Positions 37,131-48,292 of a DNA stretch of 64,000 bases are shown piece after piece. The position numbers were made by a program, and so were the translations under genes. Location of the stretch: the NCBI GenBank assembly GCA_947247005.1, contig OX365946.1:48138734-48202733 (forward strand), written 5' to 3'. The notes under the pieces were generated by a model that ran no database searches, had not been told where the DNA came from, and was given only the letters and a program-made list of their open reading frames with translations. Within the stretch, counting starts at the first letter, position 1. Each line of letters begins with the position of its first letter. This DNA is from Spisula solida (taxonomy: Eukaryota; Mollusca; Bivalvia; Venerida; Mactridae).

Positions 37131-37670
37131 TGACAAACGCCCGATGAACACACAGCAAAAATGTGCAACATTTATTTATGATTAACGTTTTCTGATGTCA
37201 TCTTTATTTATTCTGTTTGTGACAAGAGTGATCATATTGTCATAAAACCAGTTCAGTTGCCATTCCACAAATCCAACCTACTTAATTATGTAGAATAATT
37301 CAGCAATATCAAACACGTATTGGCCGAGCTATTGGTAAATATACATGTCATTGTATACATTCGCATTTATACATGTATTTGTTAAGAGTACAAGACAAAC
37401 CATGAACTTTATGGCTACCGGTATTGGTTTATTACTATAATGGACAACCTTTCTCTAGTAAACAAAACACAAAATATACTTTTAACTATCGTCGTTCGGT
37501 TACGTTAACTGTACGAGTGCCATGGCATTTACAAAACTGTTTAAAGTAAGTAAATTAAACAGGCAACATGCCAAAAAGTCCAATTGTTCGTCTTTTCATG
37601 AATAGTGCAGTCAGAAAACAGTCAAAGCGATTTAAAATGTGATCCAGTATTCTTCGTCATAATGTAACAG

Positions 37671-37892
37671 CTATTTTTCCATGTACGATCTTTCCACCAA
37701 ATGGTGCGGGTTACGATTTGTAGCACATCGACATCTTCTATGTATCATCGCGCATCTTCTTCCATTCCCTCGCCTGGCGCATTGGCCATATCTGTCCACA
37801 CAGCCATTTCCCCAACGATAGCATGATCTTTGCGACATGACACTGGTTGCTAAGCAACACACCAAAATAAGAACACACGTCATGTTGTTCAT
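37671..37892 (-). CDS. Secreted six-cysteine basic peptide B, 73 residues
   Basis: Reads MNNMTCVLILVCCLATSVMS (signal peptide) then QRSC and a mature part with spacing C-x6-C-x6-C-x8-C-x6-C-x1-C, i.e. the peptide A pattern with a shorter first loop. It is strikingly rich in arginine (about twelve) and has few acidic residues. The acceptor 'ttatattgcag' lies 13 bases before the ATG, and the leader 'ataaatcgttgcc' matches the end of gene A's leader. The two genes are in the same orientation 5.4 kb apart, which indicates tandem duplication. The role is probably extracellular defence by analogy with mollusc cationic Cys-rich peptides. The family is not named because the cysteine pattern fits none that I can verify. 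Confidence 0.8.
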   Translation of the reverse strand: MNNMTCVLILVCCLATSVMSQRSCYRWGNGCVDRYGQCARRGNGRRCAMIHRRCRCATNRNPHHLVERSYMEK

Positions 37893-38267
37893 GGCAACGA
37901 TTTATCTGCAATATAATAACACCAGACAGCGGCTATATATTTCGAATATTACATACCAGTACACAGCACAATTACATGACTGTAAGTGCTACCGCCATCC
38001 CATAGGAAAATCGTAATACATGTAAAACAATGAATTGAAAAGGGACAGTTAGTATAAAAGTATAAAACACGTTGCTCTTAAGTGATATTAGTCCTATTAA
38101 AACTACTCCGCGCGACTCCTTACAATACCCATCGAGCATCAATCTTATTTAAACAACATAATAAAATACACACATAATGGAAATCAATGCAACCTATCAA
38201 GAGCAACCATAACGTGTACATGAAGGCTGTAACTCTACGATATATCGCACATACTATGACGACTTAC

Positions 38268-38410
38268 CTGATACAATCTTAATACAATTTCCTAATATCT
38301 TGTTAACTCAACATTAACACAAATGCAACTGAGCGGATGACTACTCATCAGCATTAAAAATACTACAACACCGGATGTCCTGAAATGTGTATGGGATTTC
38401 CTGTTGTTAC
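38268..38410 (-). promoter_or_regulatory. Probable leader exon and promoter region of peptide gene B
   Basis: A strong donor on the - strand ('gtatcag|gtaagtcg', about 38268) faces the acceptor before the peptide B ATG. Upstream, 'caacaggaaatcccata' and 'aggacatccgg' parallel the sequence upstream of gene A. No TATA box is obvious. Confidence 0.45.
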
Positions 38411-38976
38411 ACAAAGTATAACATCGTTATTGTAGTACATTCATGTCACAAGACAATATACACGGACATACAGCACTTAGTATGCTAATATAATGTACAT
38501 TAGCGTCATGACACAGTCAGGTTTAATTGTGATACATTGGTACATCGGTTGTTTTCGCTTTCTCTGGTAAATAAACCTCTTGTTTAGCTCTAGAATGCAC
38601 CAACGTTATTTTCATGCGTTAACTCTCGGCCTGAGCTCACATGACAGTACCAAATAATGTATCCATCAATTAAAATAATCATCCGATCAACTCAGATTAA
38701 TTTTATTTATCTTGTTCTGAAGATCATAAAACATATCATAAACATGTATGTACAACAATGTAGCATGAATTACAAAACAACAAAATTACGTTTGAATAAA
38801 GAAGTACGATTCTCTTATTCCTACGAACCTAACACATTATCTTTGGACATGTCAAATCTTCAAACTAATAGATGACCATTGCGTTCTTTAAGCCGTATAC
38901 ACGTTATCGCCACAGGAAAAAATGTTTTAATTATTCACACAAACATAACATAGCAAATATAAAACAATAATGATGT

Positions 38977-39059
38977 GATGCTTATGAAATATGATACTAA
39001 GGATGACGACCGAGAAACGATGCTTATGGAATATGATACCCAGGATGACGACCGAGAAA
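38977..39059. repeat. Two-copy 42-base direct duplication
   Basis: 'gatgcttatgaaatatgata' plus 'ctaaggatgacgaccgagaaa' is repeated once immediately downstream with three substitutions. It is short, recent and non-coding. Confidence 0.85.
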
Positions 39060-39307
39060 TGCCACTTTCGGCCGATTATCTAGACGCCGTATTCCAATTT
39101 CGTATGTCAACACCAACTCCACGAGGCTTTTATGTTACCTAACCATGCACTGCAGTCTTAAGTCCATATCAAACAACATCAACATCATTCTTACCAGCGC
39201 AGACATTTCTTTCTGTTGGATACGTAGGTAGATGTCGTCGCAGAGAAATTCACTGCAAGTTTGACAAATGTTTGAATATTTCCATTTTATAGAGTCATTT
39301 CCAAGTT

Positions 39308-39558
39308 GGTGTAGTCCAGATAATTTGACACGACCATCGACCTTCTATTAGCAAAGTTAAACAGCTGATTTATTGTCTACATTAAAACCCCGTTGTATGT
39401 TTTTATAAGCGAGAAGCATTACCAAGACGCTCATGCGTAATACCAACATAAATTTAAAGGACCGATTTTACACGATTTGCTCGCCAATATTTATATATTC
39501 AACCAAGAACCTTGTAATATATTCCTGCATAAAGGTAATGATCATGTCAAATGAATAT
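39308..39558 (+). mobile_element. MITE copy, 'gtccagataatttgac' family
   Basis: Diverged copy of the MITE at 30796-31055. 'gtagtccagataatttgaca' at the left, 'gttgtatgtttttataagcg' inside and 'tgcataaaggtaatgatcat' near the right end align in order. Both MITE copies flank the Cys-rich peptide pair, outside gene A and gene B. Confidence 0.75.
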
Positions 39559-39559
39559 A

Positions 39560-42228
39560 TTGCTACATTGAACATTGAAGCAATATTTTACAAATTAAAT
39601 TATTAGCATACTTCTCAAAATTTGATAAGGGTAAAGAAATTATCCATATGAATATTTTGCATACTGAATAAGATTGACTGATAGAATTGTCAGAAACAAT
39701 GCAACATCTGCAACAGTGCAATTGAATAAAAATTAATTCGAAAGTTAATTTCCAAGTGCTGATCATCCCAACACCATTAAAATGTTCGTGCTGCATTCAA
39801 GCTTCTGTAATAACATAATGCGGTCAATTTTTTGGCATTTTTGGTATTGCACGATATGCGAATAAAAACGGGACAAACGTTTCCTTGTTATTCTTGCCAC
39901 TTGGTCCCTGCAAATAGGGCTTATTAGTTACCTTGGGGAAAGGCGTCTTTTTGACATTGCTTGTCAATTTCAAGACATAAAACCTTTCGAAATTTAGCAG
40001 CAGATAAGGTGATATTTCAATAACTGCACACCATTTTCTTAATCGGTTTTGTTTTGTTAACGTAGGACAGACGTGAAACTTGGTTTGTGGAACACTTGAA
40101 ACACAACCGAACGAGAAAATGATCCACCCATGTCCCAGCTGTTAAAAAGCAGAATGAACTAGTTTCAGCCTTCTAAAAGCTAAATGCCCATATCGAATGG
40201 CCGATAAAATATACAAGGCACAATGTCCAACACACAGTTGAACGAGAAAATTATCCGCCCTAGTCCCAGCTGTCCACAAGCTGAATGAATTAGTTTCAGC
40301 AAGCTACAGATGTTCCTGAATTGCATTTGTTGCTAGCACTTTGCTGGCCAAGATGGTATACAGCAGTGTTAGACAGACCATACTAGGCTAAAACGTTGGA
40401 TTTGAGCGGATGCCGTTTCTTAAGGCCCGGATTACTAGTTTCCATTCTTGACACGGATTTCACAAATTCAAAATGTAGAAACAAATCGTTTTGATGGACG
40501 AATTTAAGTAGTCTCTTGGATCATAAGATGTCTCTTGACGACATAAGAGTTTGAATTGATTACACTCGTTTCCTATTCATTAAAACGTCGAGAACAGTTT
40601 GAAGCGTCGAGATCCGCTCGTCTGTAAGCGCACATACAATGTAGATACTACTTCAGATATAAGTATTAGAAAATTCACTGATATTGATATTCACATTGAT
40701 ATTTGTTAAATATTAAAAGCTGGGTTCTTTTAAAGAGAGCACTACCTCTACTACAATTTATCACTCTTTCTCTCATGAGATATGTCTCGTCATGTAAGAA
40801 TCATGTCCTCTATATTGTACAATGACATTGGCAAATGGTCGTACATTGTATGTAAACATGGCTCCTGGAATTTGTATGCTGTATCAAATAAACATTTACG
40901 TACATAATTCGCAGCTCTTATACGTGTAACATTATCATTACTAACACTAGTTTTTGATGCATCAAACGAAATTCTCACAATCACATTTATAAGACAGTAC
41001 AACGCTCTTACCATAATGTTGTTTCGATGGGAAAGCGTTATGTATAGTGTCCTTTAGCAACGTACACTTTTATTCTGGTATCAATGTTAACTCCACGTTT
41101 TAAAAGGCGATTAGTATATGTAGTTTATGTATATGTTATTTGTTTTTACTTGCTGTAAAAGTTAATACGTCATTTCAAGCGTTATATTTGTCCAGTGGAA
41201 AGTCCCACGTTTTTTCGGCTTGTTGTCATTTTCACAAAATTCATTTCATAACATTACGATTGACTGAACTGTATTAGCCTTAATATTGCTACATGTATAT
41301 TGTATAATCATAATAAATAGCAGTAAATTATTATTATTAATATCATTGGCAATTTTCAACAAAAAATAAAGCTTTATTCGATACCGATTTCGATTATTTG
41401 AAGTAATCTTGTATATTTCTAATTAAACAGGAATTATGTTAATATTTTCACATGCAATCTGTTAAAAGAAAAAGTGTCATATGCACGCCTTATTATGCTT
41501 AAAAGCGTGTCATTACAGCGAAAAAGAAAATGTCAATTCTAGAAATAACATAGAACAAACAGGCGGGTAGCTACCTGTACGCATCTGCGTACACATACTT
41601 CTCAAAAAGTGAAAAAATAAATGATCGAAAAATGCAATAAACTGATGCCCAAGCCCTAAGGGGGTAATCCTTTAGTATTTTCAGCACTTCTTAGAAACGC
41701 TTTTAAAAAGCTCTATGCAAACAAAAAAACCTAGTTTTATCAGTAAAACATTGTCAATGATGATGCAAAAAACACGCCAGAACGCACCAGAGACGTTTTA
41801 TAGAACAAAATTTCTCTGGGGGAGCATATATGCCCCCAGACCACCCTAGCCTTATTGCGTACACATTGAAATACCTCTAGCTACGCCCCTGACAAACGTC
41901 AAAAATTGGCTTCATATAACATATAGAATCTAAAACTAAATTCATAACCAAAAAAGTTATAAAAACGAATGAGATTGACCTTCTATCAACAAATGTACCA
42001 TTCAATTATTAGAATACAATCATGTAGGTACACCTCAATATACCAACAAGAGTGCAAGAACTGTGATAAACAGAATGTTTTGATAAGTCTAGGTAATATA
42101 GAAACAGCCCTCGTAGTTATTTTTACCATCTTCTTACGGCTTAATATAATGTCATTATTTTTCTGAATTACAGTGGTGTTCTTACATGTACAATAAAGCA
42201 ATATTAAGCAAAAACTGTTATATTCTTA
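39560..42228. other. No recognisable gene; a short direct duplication at 40080-40300
   Basis: Largely unique AT-rich sequence. At 40080-40300 a block ('aacgagaaaatgatccaccc', 'gtcccagctgt', 'gaatgaactagtttcagc') occurs twice about 120 bases apart. The 'acaaggcacaatgtccaac' between the copies also occurs at 52690, and inverted at 49920-49990. About 41640-41900 reads like part of another dispersed repeat ('tatgcccccagaccacccta') without a second copy here. Confidence 0.45.
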
Positions 42229-42309
42229 TAGATAGATAGATAGATAGATAGATAGAGATAGAGATAGAGATAGAGATAGAGATAGAGATAGAGATAGATA
42301 GATAGATAG
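42229..42309. repeat. Microsatellite (GATA)n / (GATAGA)n
   Basis: A pure compound repeat: (gata) units, then about eight 'gataga' units, then 'gata' units again. It marks the left edge of the GC-rich array that follows. Confidence 0.95.
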
Positions 42310-43550
42310 GCCCAATCGTGACCGATCGTGGGACAGTCGTGGTCAATCGGGGGAGGATCTTTGTGAACGTGGTAGAGTCGTGGTGGAAACGCGTAGGTCG
42401 GGAAACTCCCCGACCTTGCTACGCTTATTTTGAACGTGTTCAAAACAAGCGTAGCGGGATCGTGGATAAAACGAATCGGCGCAAGAACGTAGCAAGGTCG
42501 TATTAAGATTGGCATAATCGTAGAAACATCGGGAAAGCATCTTGTCGGGATCTGCATGACCGTAATAACATCGTGGTACAATCGGCATCAAATTTGAATA
42601 AGTTTTCTATTGAAACACGTTAAATTGCGTTATGATATCGATATAAAGGATAGTCATATTCCTTTACAACAGTTGGACATAGACCAAAGCAAATTATTAT
42701 GTGGAAAACAAGTTTTTTAACCAAAATTGGTCGAGACATTAGAAAAGTACTTGAACATTTGAACAACTTTATCTCGTTCACGCATATAACAGCTATGTAG
42801 ACAAAGTTGTTATTGTTTACATAAAACATCATCCAATGGATTCAATGCCTCTGTTAGGCATTGAGTGATGTGAAACAAGACTGCGTTCACTAAACGCTTA
42901 TGCCCCCTGTGGAAGCCTTGTCCATAAATAAGTCTAAGTCCAAAATTAGGTCAAGGTGAAGGTCAAAATGGGGTTAGGTGGTACAGGCGTGTGGAGAGTG
43001 TTCATACACAACATTTATGCAAGTATGAAAGCTTTGTAGCAAGCCATATTAATGCTAGAAGAAACGGTCAATTTGGATTACCCAGGACGAACGGACGAAC
43101 GGACGGACAGGTGAATCACTATATGCCTCCCCATCTATCGATAGGGGGGCATAAAAAGTGCCCCAAACTCATTGATTAGTGTACGCATCATACCAACGCG
43201 TACTATGATCATGTCAATATGGTAGTATCGTCGGCATGAGCGGCGCAACATCGTGCTACAGTCTTTTTGGTATTTCTACGAACGTAGTAGGGTCTTGCAG
43301 ATCGTTGCGACATCGTAGTAGAAACGGTTCATGATCGGCATTGATCGCGGTGGAAACGTGGTGTAAGCGTACAAGCATCGTATCGGAAACGCTGTTGTCG
43401 TAGCGAAATCGTAGCACAAGCGTCGATCAGACGTTCCGGTGAAGAAATTTTATAAATTTTCTTGGTTTGGACGCCGATCTGGTGCCGATTCATACTTTTA
43501 GTCAGGTCGGGACAGATCGGCATGATCGTAGTAAGAGCGTAGCCCAGTGT
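42310..43550. repeat. Cryptic-simple arrays built on 'atcgtagtagaaacg', with a nested repeat
   Basis: Blocks 42310-42595 and 43180-43550 are dense in 'gatcgtgg', 'atcgtagtagaaacg', 'gatcggcat' and complements such as 'ccgaccttgctacgc'. Between them lies a copy of the 280-base repeat (42876-43156). The outer edges, 'ggcccaatcgtgaccg' at left and the complement of 'cgtagcccagtgtgag' at right, look like an inverted pair. That would make the whole an element with a repetitive interior. It is non-coding. Confidence 0.55.
42876..43156 (+). repeat. 280-base dispersed repeat, copy 1
   Basis: Starts 'caagactgcgttcactaaac' 'gcttatgccccctgtgg' and ends 'ccatctatcgatagggggg' 'cataaaa', so 'ttatgccccc' is inverted at the ends. 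It contains a '(acgg)n' run. Copy 2 is at 43733-44022. Confidence 0.85.
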
Positions 43551-43732
43551 GAGGTTAAAGTACCAGAAGGCTTACAGTGTATGTTGTATTTGTTATAGTA
43601 AGCAGACAAACATGTGATATAGGTGGCCACAGAAAATGAAAAATGATATTTCCTGACAATTCCCTGATTTTTTCCTGACTGAAGGGTGATTTTCCCACAG
43701 TGACTCTTCTCGGTGTTCGCAACTCGGATACA

Positions 43733-44022
43733 GCTTAAACAAGACTGCGTTCAATAAACGCTTATGCCACCTGTGGAAGCCTTGTCTATAAATAAGTCCA
43801 AAATTAGGTCAAGGTGAAGGTCAAAATGGGGTTAGGTGATACAGGTGTGTGGAGAGTGTTCATATACAACATCCATGCAAGTATAAAAGCTTTGTAGCAA
43901 GCCATATTAATGCTAGAAGAAACGGTCAATTTGGGTTAACCAGGACGGACGGACGGACGGACGGACGGACGGACAGGTGAATCACTAAATGCCTCCCGAT
44001 CTATCGATACGGGGGCATAAAA
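43733..44022 (+). repeat. 280-base dispersed repeat, copy 2
   Basis: Direct copy, about 93% by eye, of 42876-43156 with a longer '(ggac)n' run. It has inserted in a stretch whose uninterrupted relative is seen at about 48300-48385 ('aacatgtgataaggtacaca'). Confidence 0.85.
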
Positions 44023-44344
44023 AGGCCTCCGCCACGCCTTATAGCCATACCGTCATCACTGAAATCATTTTTTTATACATGTACATATCTTATAATAAAA
44101 ACATGCTACTAACGGTCTTTGAAAGAAATACATTAATTTAATAGTCATGAAGAGAATCAACAAGTGGATACATTTATTTTAAAGTTTTGGTAAAATTTCC
44201 TAATTTTTGCCCTATTTTGAAAATCCCAGATTTCTTCTGCAGGGAATTTGTTTTTGGCATATTCCGTTTTCCAGAGTCTGGGGTAACCCTGCACACAGTC
44301 CCTGACAGCCATATCGCATTCTTAAGAGTTTTGCTAACATTATA

Positions 44345-44519
44345 CAGTTATTTCATGTGTGTTTGGGGAACAGTAAAAACTATTGTCCCAATGTAACAGG
44401 GAAGACTTTCGAACTGTTGCCGAAGGCCGAAGGCCGAGGGCAACAGTTCGAAATGTCTTCCCTGGTACCGAGGGTCAATAGTTTTGACTGTTCCCCAAAC
44501 ACACATGAAATAACTGTTT
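44345..44519. repeat. Long palindrome with 'gaaggccgaaggccgag' tip, at the Crypton-type element's end
   Basis: Arms of about 80 bases ('catgtgtgtttggggaacag' and its complement at 44490-44510) close on 'ccgaaggccgaaggccgagg'. One side differs by a few bases, so the arms have been mutating. Apart from the stop-interrupted tail of the recombinase gene, 44520-44834 holds no gene. Confidence 0.85.
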
Positions 44520-44833
44520 TATTACCTTATGCTCTATATAACTAGCACTAACATGATGATGATATTTAATCTTTTAAACAGTCATGTTAATTATCAGGAC
44601 TGATAATAAGCAATCATTCTCAAAAGTCAAACCTCAAAGTCCATGTTTCAAAATCTGAAACTCAACCTTTTAATGTAAAGAAAGCAGAAAATTCAGGATC
44701 CAAAAACCTGAAATCAGACACAACCCTTAAAAACATCAGGCCTGATTATGTTTAACAGTATAACAAAAAACAATTCATAAGGCTAAGATTGTCAACAAAT
44801 AACAACGCTGTGACTCATAATGTCACTGTTCCT

Positions 44834-47800
44834 TCAAAAAGTATTATCATAAACACTGTGGCAACACTGTGATTTGTGGTAAAGTGTCACATTTGAATTG
44901 TTGAAATTGTAGACAGGAGCTCCATAGTTCCAGTTACTGTGTTGTAGTTCCATTGTGCGATTGAACATTCCTAGAGGGCCTGGAATTTCTGGAACACAAG
45001 TTGTATCCATTTGCATTGAAGAAGAGGGTTGGGGTAAATGACTAGAGACCGGAACAGCCACTAGCTCACTGGATTGATGGGATGAACTTATCAGTTCTCT
45101 GCGTATGATAGTCGCCTGGGATGCAGCGAGTTCTAGCAAATCCATGTTCTGGACGTCAAGTTAAGGATTCTGGTGGGATGGTTCCATATTGACAGGCATG
45201 CCTGAAATATATGTGATCAGTGTTTAAATAGCCTTTAGGCCAACAGGTGGAAAATGGCAAGGTAGGGCTGTAATTCAGGGGGGGGTATTTTTAAAAACCT
45301 GTTTTGGGGGTGGAGGGGACTTAAGTTTAAACAATATTTATTTTCATAGTTATGTGTTACATAGACAAAATTATTGAAGAAAAGATGTACATAATTATAC
45401 AAGCATTAATAACAAGTAGTGTTATGATAAATTTAAATAGGAACTGGATTTGTAAACAAGTATTTTGGTTACTTACATAAATACATTTCCGAGGTGATGG
45501 CTGGTTCTTACAGTTAAAGTATAATGCATATTTAATTGGTAGACTGAGATATATATGATAAATATTAAACAGAAGGAAAAAAATGGTGTTCGTGTAAAAG
45601 TTTGGTTGCTGTCTCTTATTAAAAATCTTTCTTAACAAAACCAATCGTCAAGAGTTGTGGAAAAACTTTATAAAAAATTATGATAAATTACCTGACATAG
45701 CTTTGGACAATGTGAGTGCCATTTTCTCCCTCTGGTCTTCACTTGTTCGAGCGTAGCTACGGATGCTGCTTTCGGGTGCATGGCCAGACACTGTCATTAC
45801 ATGGCGAGCCTCATAACCATCAAGGAGGGTGATTGAAGTCGCTCGTAGGCAGTGATTCGTGTAACTCCTGAGAAATGGGAAAGCAAATTAATGAGAAAAT
45901 TATCAATAAGTTTGATTATTTATATGTTAACCAATTTATTGTCAACTAAGTTACTAAATAAGTAATTTTTTTAAATAATGCAATTACTAAAAAAAAAATT
46001 TGTTTTACATGTTTCATTATTTGAAATAATGCCACTCCTTTTAATATATAAATTGTTTACAAAATATGTAACTTTCTGAAGATTGGAAGTAAAAAGAATT
46101 CTAATCATACGGAACATTGCTGTAACTTATCGGGTGTTATCGGCAAAGTAGCCTCCCTTGAAAACGTCTAATCGATCACATCGATAACGTTTTACGATAC
46201 ACTGATTTACTATAGATTTATATAGGAGCCGTATGGTTTAACACTAATAACTTGTTTATAACATTAGATGACAAAATTTTATAACCTCGTGAAGTAATCT
46301 TCATTCTCTGCACTTTATTTCAATATAATTTTTATTAATATGGTACGTTAACTTTTTGCTTCCATTTTCGTTTGAAGTTAGTGACTACCATTCCTATATA
46401 ACTCTATATGCAAACTGTCCAACATTTTTTTAAAAAACCAAAACAAGTGAGTATGAAAATGGTCTTAATATCAATTTTACGATGAAAACGGAAATATCAA
46501 CACCAACAAATAACATAGATTTCTAAATGTACTGGTAAGTTATAGTTAGAACATATTAAGTAAATTTTAATGATTAAAAAGGGCGGAGCGAGCGAAGCGA
46601 AGCGAGGCCTTTTTAGTCATTAAAATTTACTTAATATGTTCTAACTAACTTAGAATATAACTTTCTGCATTCTGATTGGCCGATAGAAATTAGCGCCAAC
46701 GCAAGACGTCAAGTCTGTTAAGAGAAAATTTTAATGATTATATTTTCATTTAACCGCGAAAATGCGGCGTTTTCATTGGCTCATAATGTAGGTTATATTC
46801 TAAATAGAAATAAAATATAGTTCATTTCACATTTGATCAATAGTTAATTAGAATATCTAGTTTTAAATAAAATATATACAAAAATATTTGTTTGTTTTAG
46901 TGATTTAATTTATCCCTTTTTTTCAACGAGTAGTCTCACCAATGGCGCAAAAAAGTGATATTTAGGAGTTCCAAGATAAAGATAAAACACACCTTGAGAG
47001 CTCCGCTTCAGTTGAGAGTTTTTTCATCTTATTACCCAGTTGATTTTTACCCAGAGTACTGTTGTCGTACCAATGCTGGCCTTCTGTGACTTTAGCCTTG
47101 GGTCGCTGGAAGAAGGCATCACATTTGGGGTTCAACAGGGATAGGTATCTCATGAATGATGCAAACGGGCATGTAGGATTTCCCGTCACTTTATTTATGC
47201 GTCCACATTGACTACCGTCCTCTTCGCCGATGTGGTTTTTTGTAGCCATGTCCCTCATTTCAATAAATCTATTGTTCTCATCAACAATGAAATCAGTCTT
47301 AGTTATTTCTCTCTGAAGATTCTCTCTTCCGCGGTTGCAGAAATAAATCATAAAGTCAACAAAGACTTTGTTTTGAAGGCCGTATGGTGATTCAGTGTCA
47401 AATGAATTGTACAGTTTATGAAGGTCCTGCTTGCTAAGACGATTTTCGCTTTGCCATCTTTTTTTCAATTTTATCAACATTGCTTGGAACATATTGTTTG
47501 ATGCTGCGAAGGCAGTGTCGTTAGCAATGTCGGTACCATCTAGCACTTTAATGAAATGCTTCTGTAGTCCATACCTGAAGGACAACATTGACTTCTTGCT
47601 ATATAACTTTCCATCTGCTGTACTGCACGTGCAGCTGGATAGAATTTTCTGAGAAGTTGATTCAGCTCATGCTTAGAAATGTCAGATTCCGGAAAATTCA
47701 GCTGTTTTTTCATCACAATACTTTTGCAAAATTGAAACCGACCCTTTAATTAGATTTTTAGTGCTCAGCGAGTCTCTGTTCTCTAGCAACACATCCAAAT

Positions 47801-47867
47801 CAATCTCAGCACCAAACCTGGCCATTGTATTAATCAATTCTTCGTCAGAAAGATCTTAAATTTGCAT
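44834..47867 (-). pseudogene. Crypton-type tyrosine recombinase (YR/DUF3504-like), frameshifted
   Basis: Exons on the - strand: about 47867-46993, then 45867-45692, then from 45201. The large exon carries YGLQKHFIKVLDGTDI, an NPKCDAFFQRPKAK block and WYDNSTLGKNQLGNKMKKLS, in the order seen in QRICH1/KCTD1/ZMYM-type domains. The small exon keeps the catalytic set: TNHCLRAT (HxxR), SGH, and the presumed nucleophile in RSYARTSEDQ. Phases join cleanly across both introns. Defects: a TAA four codons after the likely start (47867), an extra A in an A-run (about 47714), a 5-base shift after FYPAAR (about 47630), and a TAA at 45161-45163. After that last stop the same frame stays open for over 100 residues to 44834 (ending around YNFNNSNVTLYHKS, like related C-termini). 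The domain assignment is firm; a functional protein is unlikely. Confidence 0.75.
46545..46830 (+). mobile_element. Palindrome-bearing MITE inside the recombinase intron, copy 1
   Basis: Opens with a roughly 100-base palindrome (46545-46648; arms 'gaacatattaagtaaatttt') closing on 'gcggagcgagcgaagcgaag'. A tail follows with 'ctgattggccgatagaaatt', 'gacgtcaagtctg' and 'cgttttcattggctcataat'. Copy 2 is at 48725-48970 in opposite orientation. It lies in the intron between the 46993 donor and the 45867 acceptor. Confidence 0.8.
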
Positions 47868-48024
47868 CGTTTTTGACAGTTGTCGTCTGGTTAACTAATG
47901 ATCAATATTTTACGAGCGCTTGCTTGTTTACATAGCGTGTGTAAAACTCGGCTCCAACAGGTGCTCGTTATCCGGGAAAAAACGGCCCCGACAAATGCGC
48001 ATCTCACTGCGCATGAAACAGTTC

Positions 48025-48140
48025 GCCCAGTCGGTCAACAGTCAAAACTGTTTCACCCCTCGCAATGAACTGTTGACCAAAGTCCATGAAACAGTCAAAA
48101 ATAACGAATTAAGTGTTATATAGAGCGTTAGGTAATAAAT
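48025..48140. repeat. Hairpin at the right end of the Crypton-type element
   Basis: 'cggtcaacagt' and 'actgttgaccaaa' form a stem around 'caaaactgtttcacccctcg'. It is followed by 'gttatatagagcgttaggta', which is complementary to the sequence just inside the left palindrome. The region between 47868 and 48025 has no gene. Confidence 0.55.
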
Positions 48141-48292
48141 AAGTGTGCATCATATCTGTTGTGATCTGTCTTACTTTCATCAACCGGCGTTTCTACTCTA
48201 CTTATGCTACCCTCGGACTTGTTACAAAAGAAGCAGACTTTTTCACTGTATTCCAAACTAGTCTTGTGTTCAATGTGTATTCAGTTTAGGTA

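Larger units (their letters stand above)
44345..48140 (-). mobile_element. Crypton-type tyrosine-recombinase element, decayed
   Basis: The - strand recombinase gene (44834-47867) is bracketed by hairpin-forming ends. On the left is a long palindrome (44345-44519) followed by 'ttattaccttatgctctata'; on the right a smaller hairpin (48025-48085) precedes 'ttatatagagcgttaggtaa', the near-complement of that sequence. Direct copies of a flanking motif, 'cacacagtccctgacagcc' at 44293 and 'cacacagtccctgatagcc' at 48359, lie outside. Known Cryptons lack long terminal repeats and are recognised by their YR gene, so the hairpin ends are an observation rather than a family hallmark. The exact limits are inferred. 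Confidence 0.55.

Noticed and set aside
42204..42581. 125-residue - strand frame with a LYLYLYLY tail
   Set aside because: Translation of the GATA/GATAGA microsatellite and the cryptic-simple block; no protein character.
47208..47390. + strand frames over the recombinase gene
   Set aside because: Antisense shadows of the recombinase exon.
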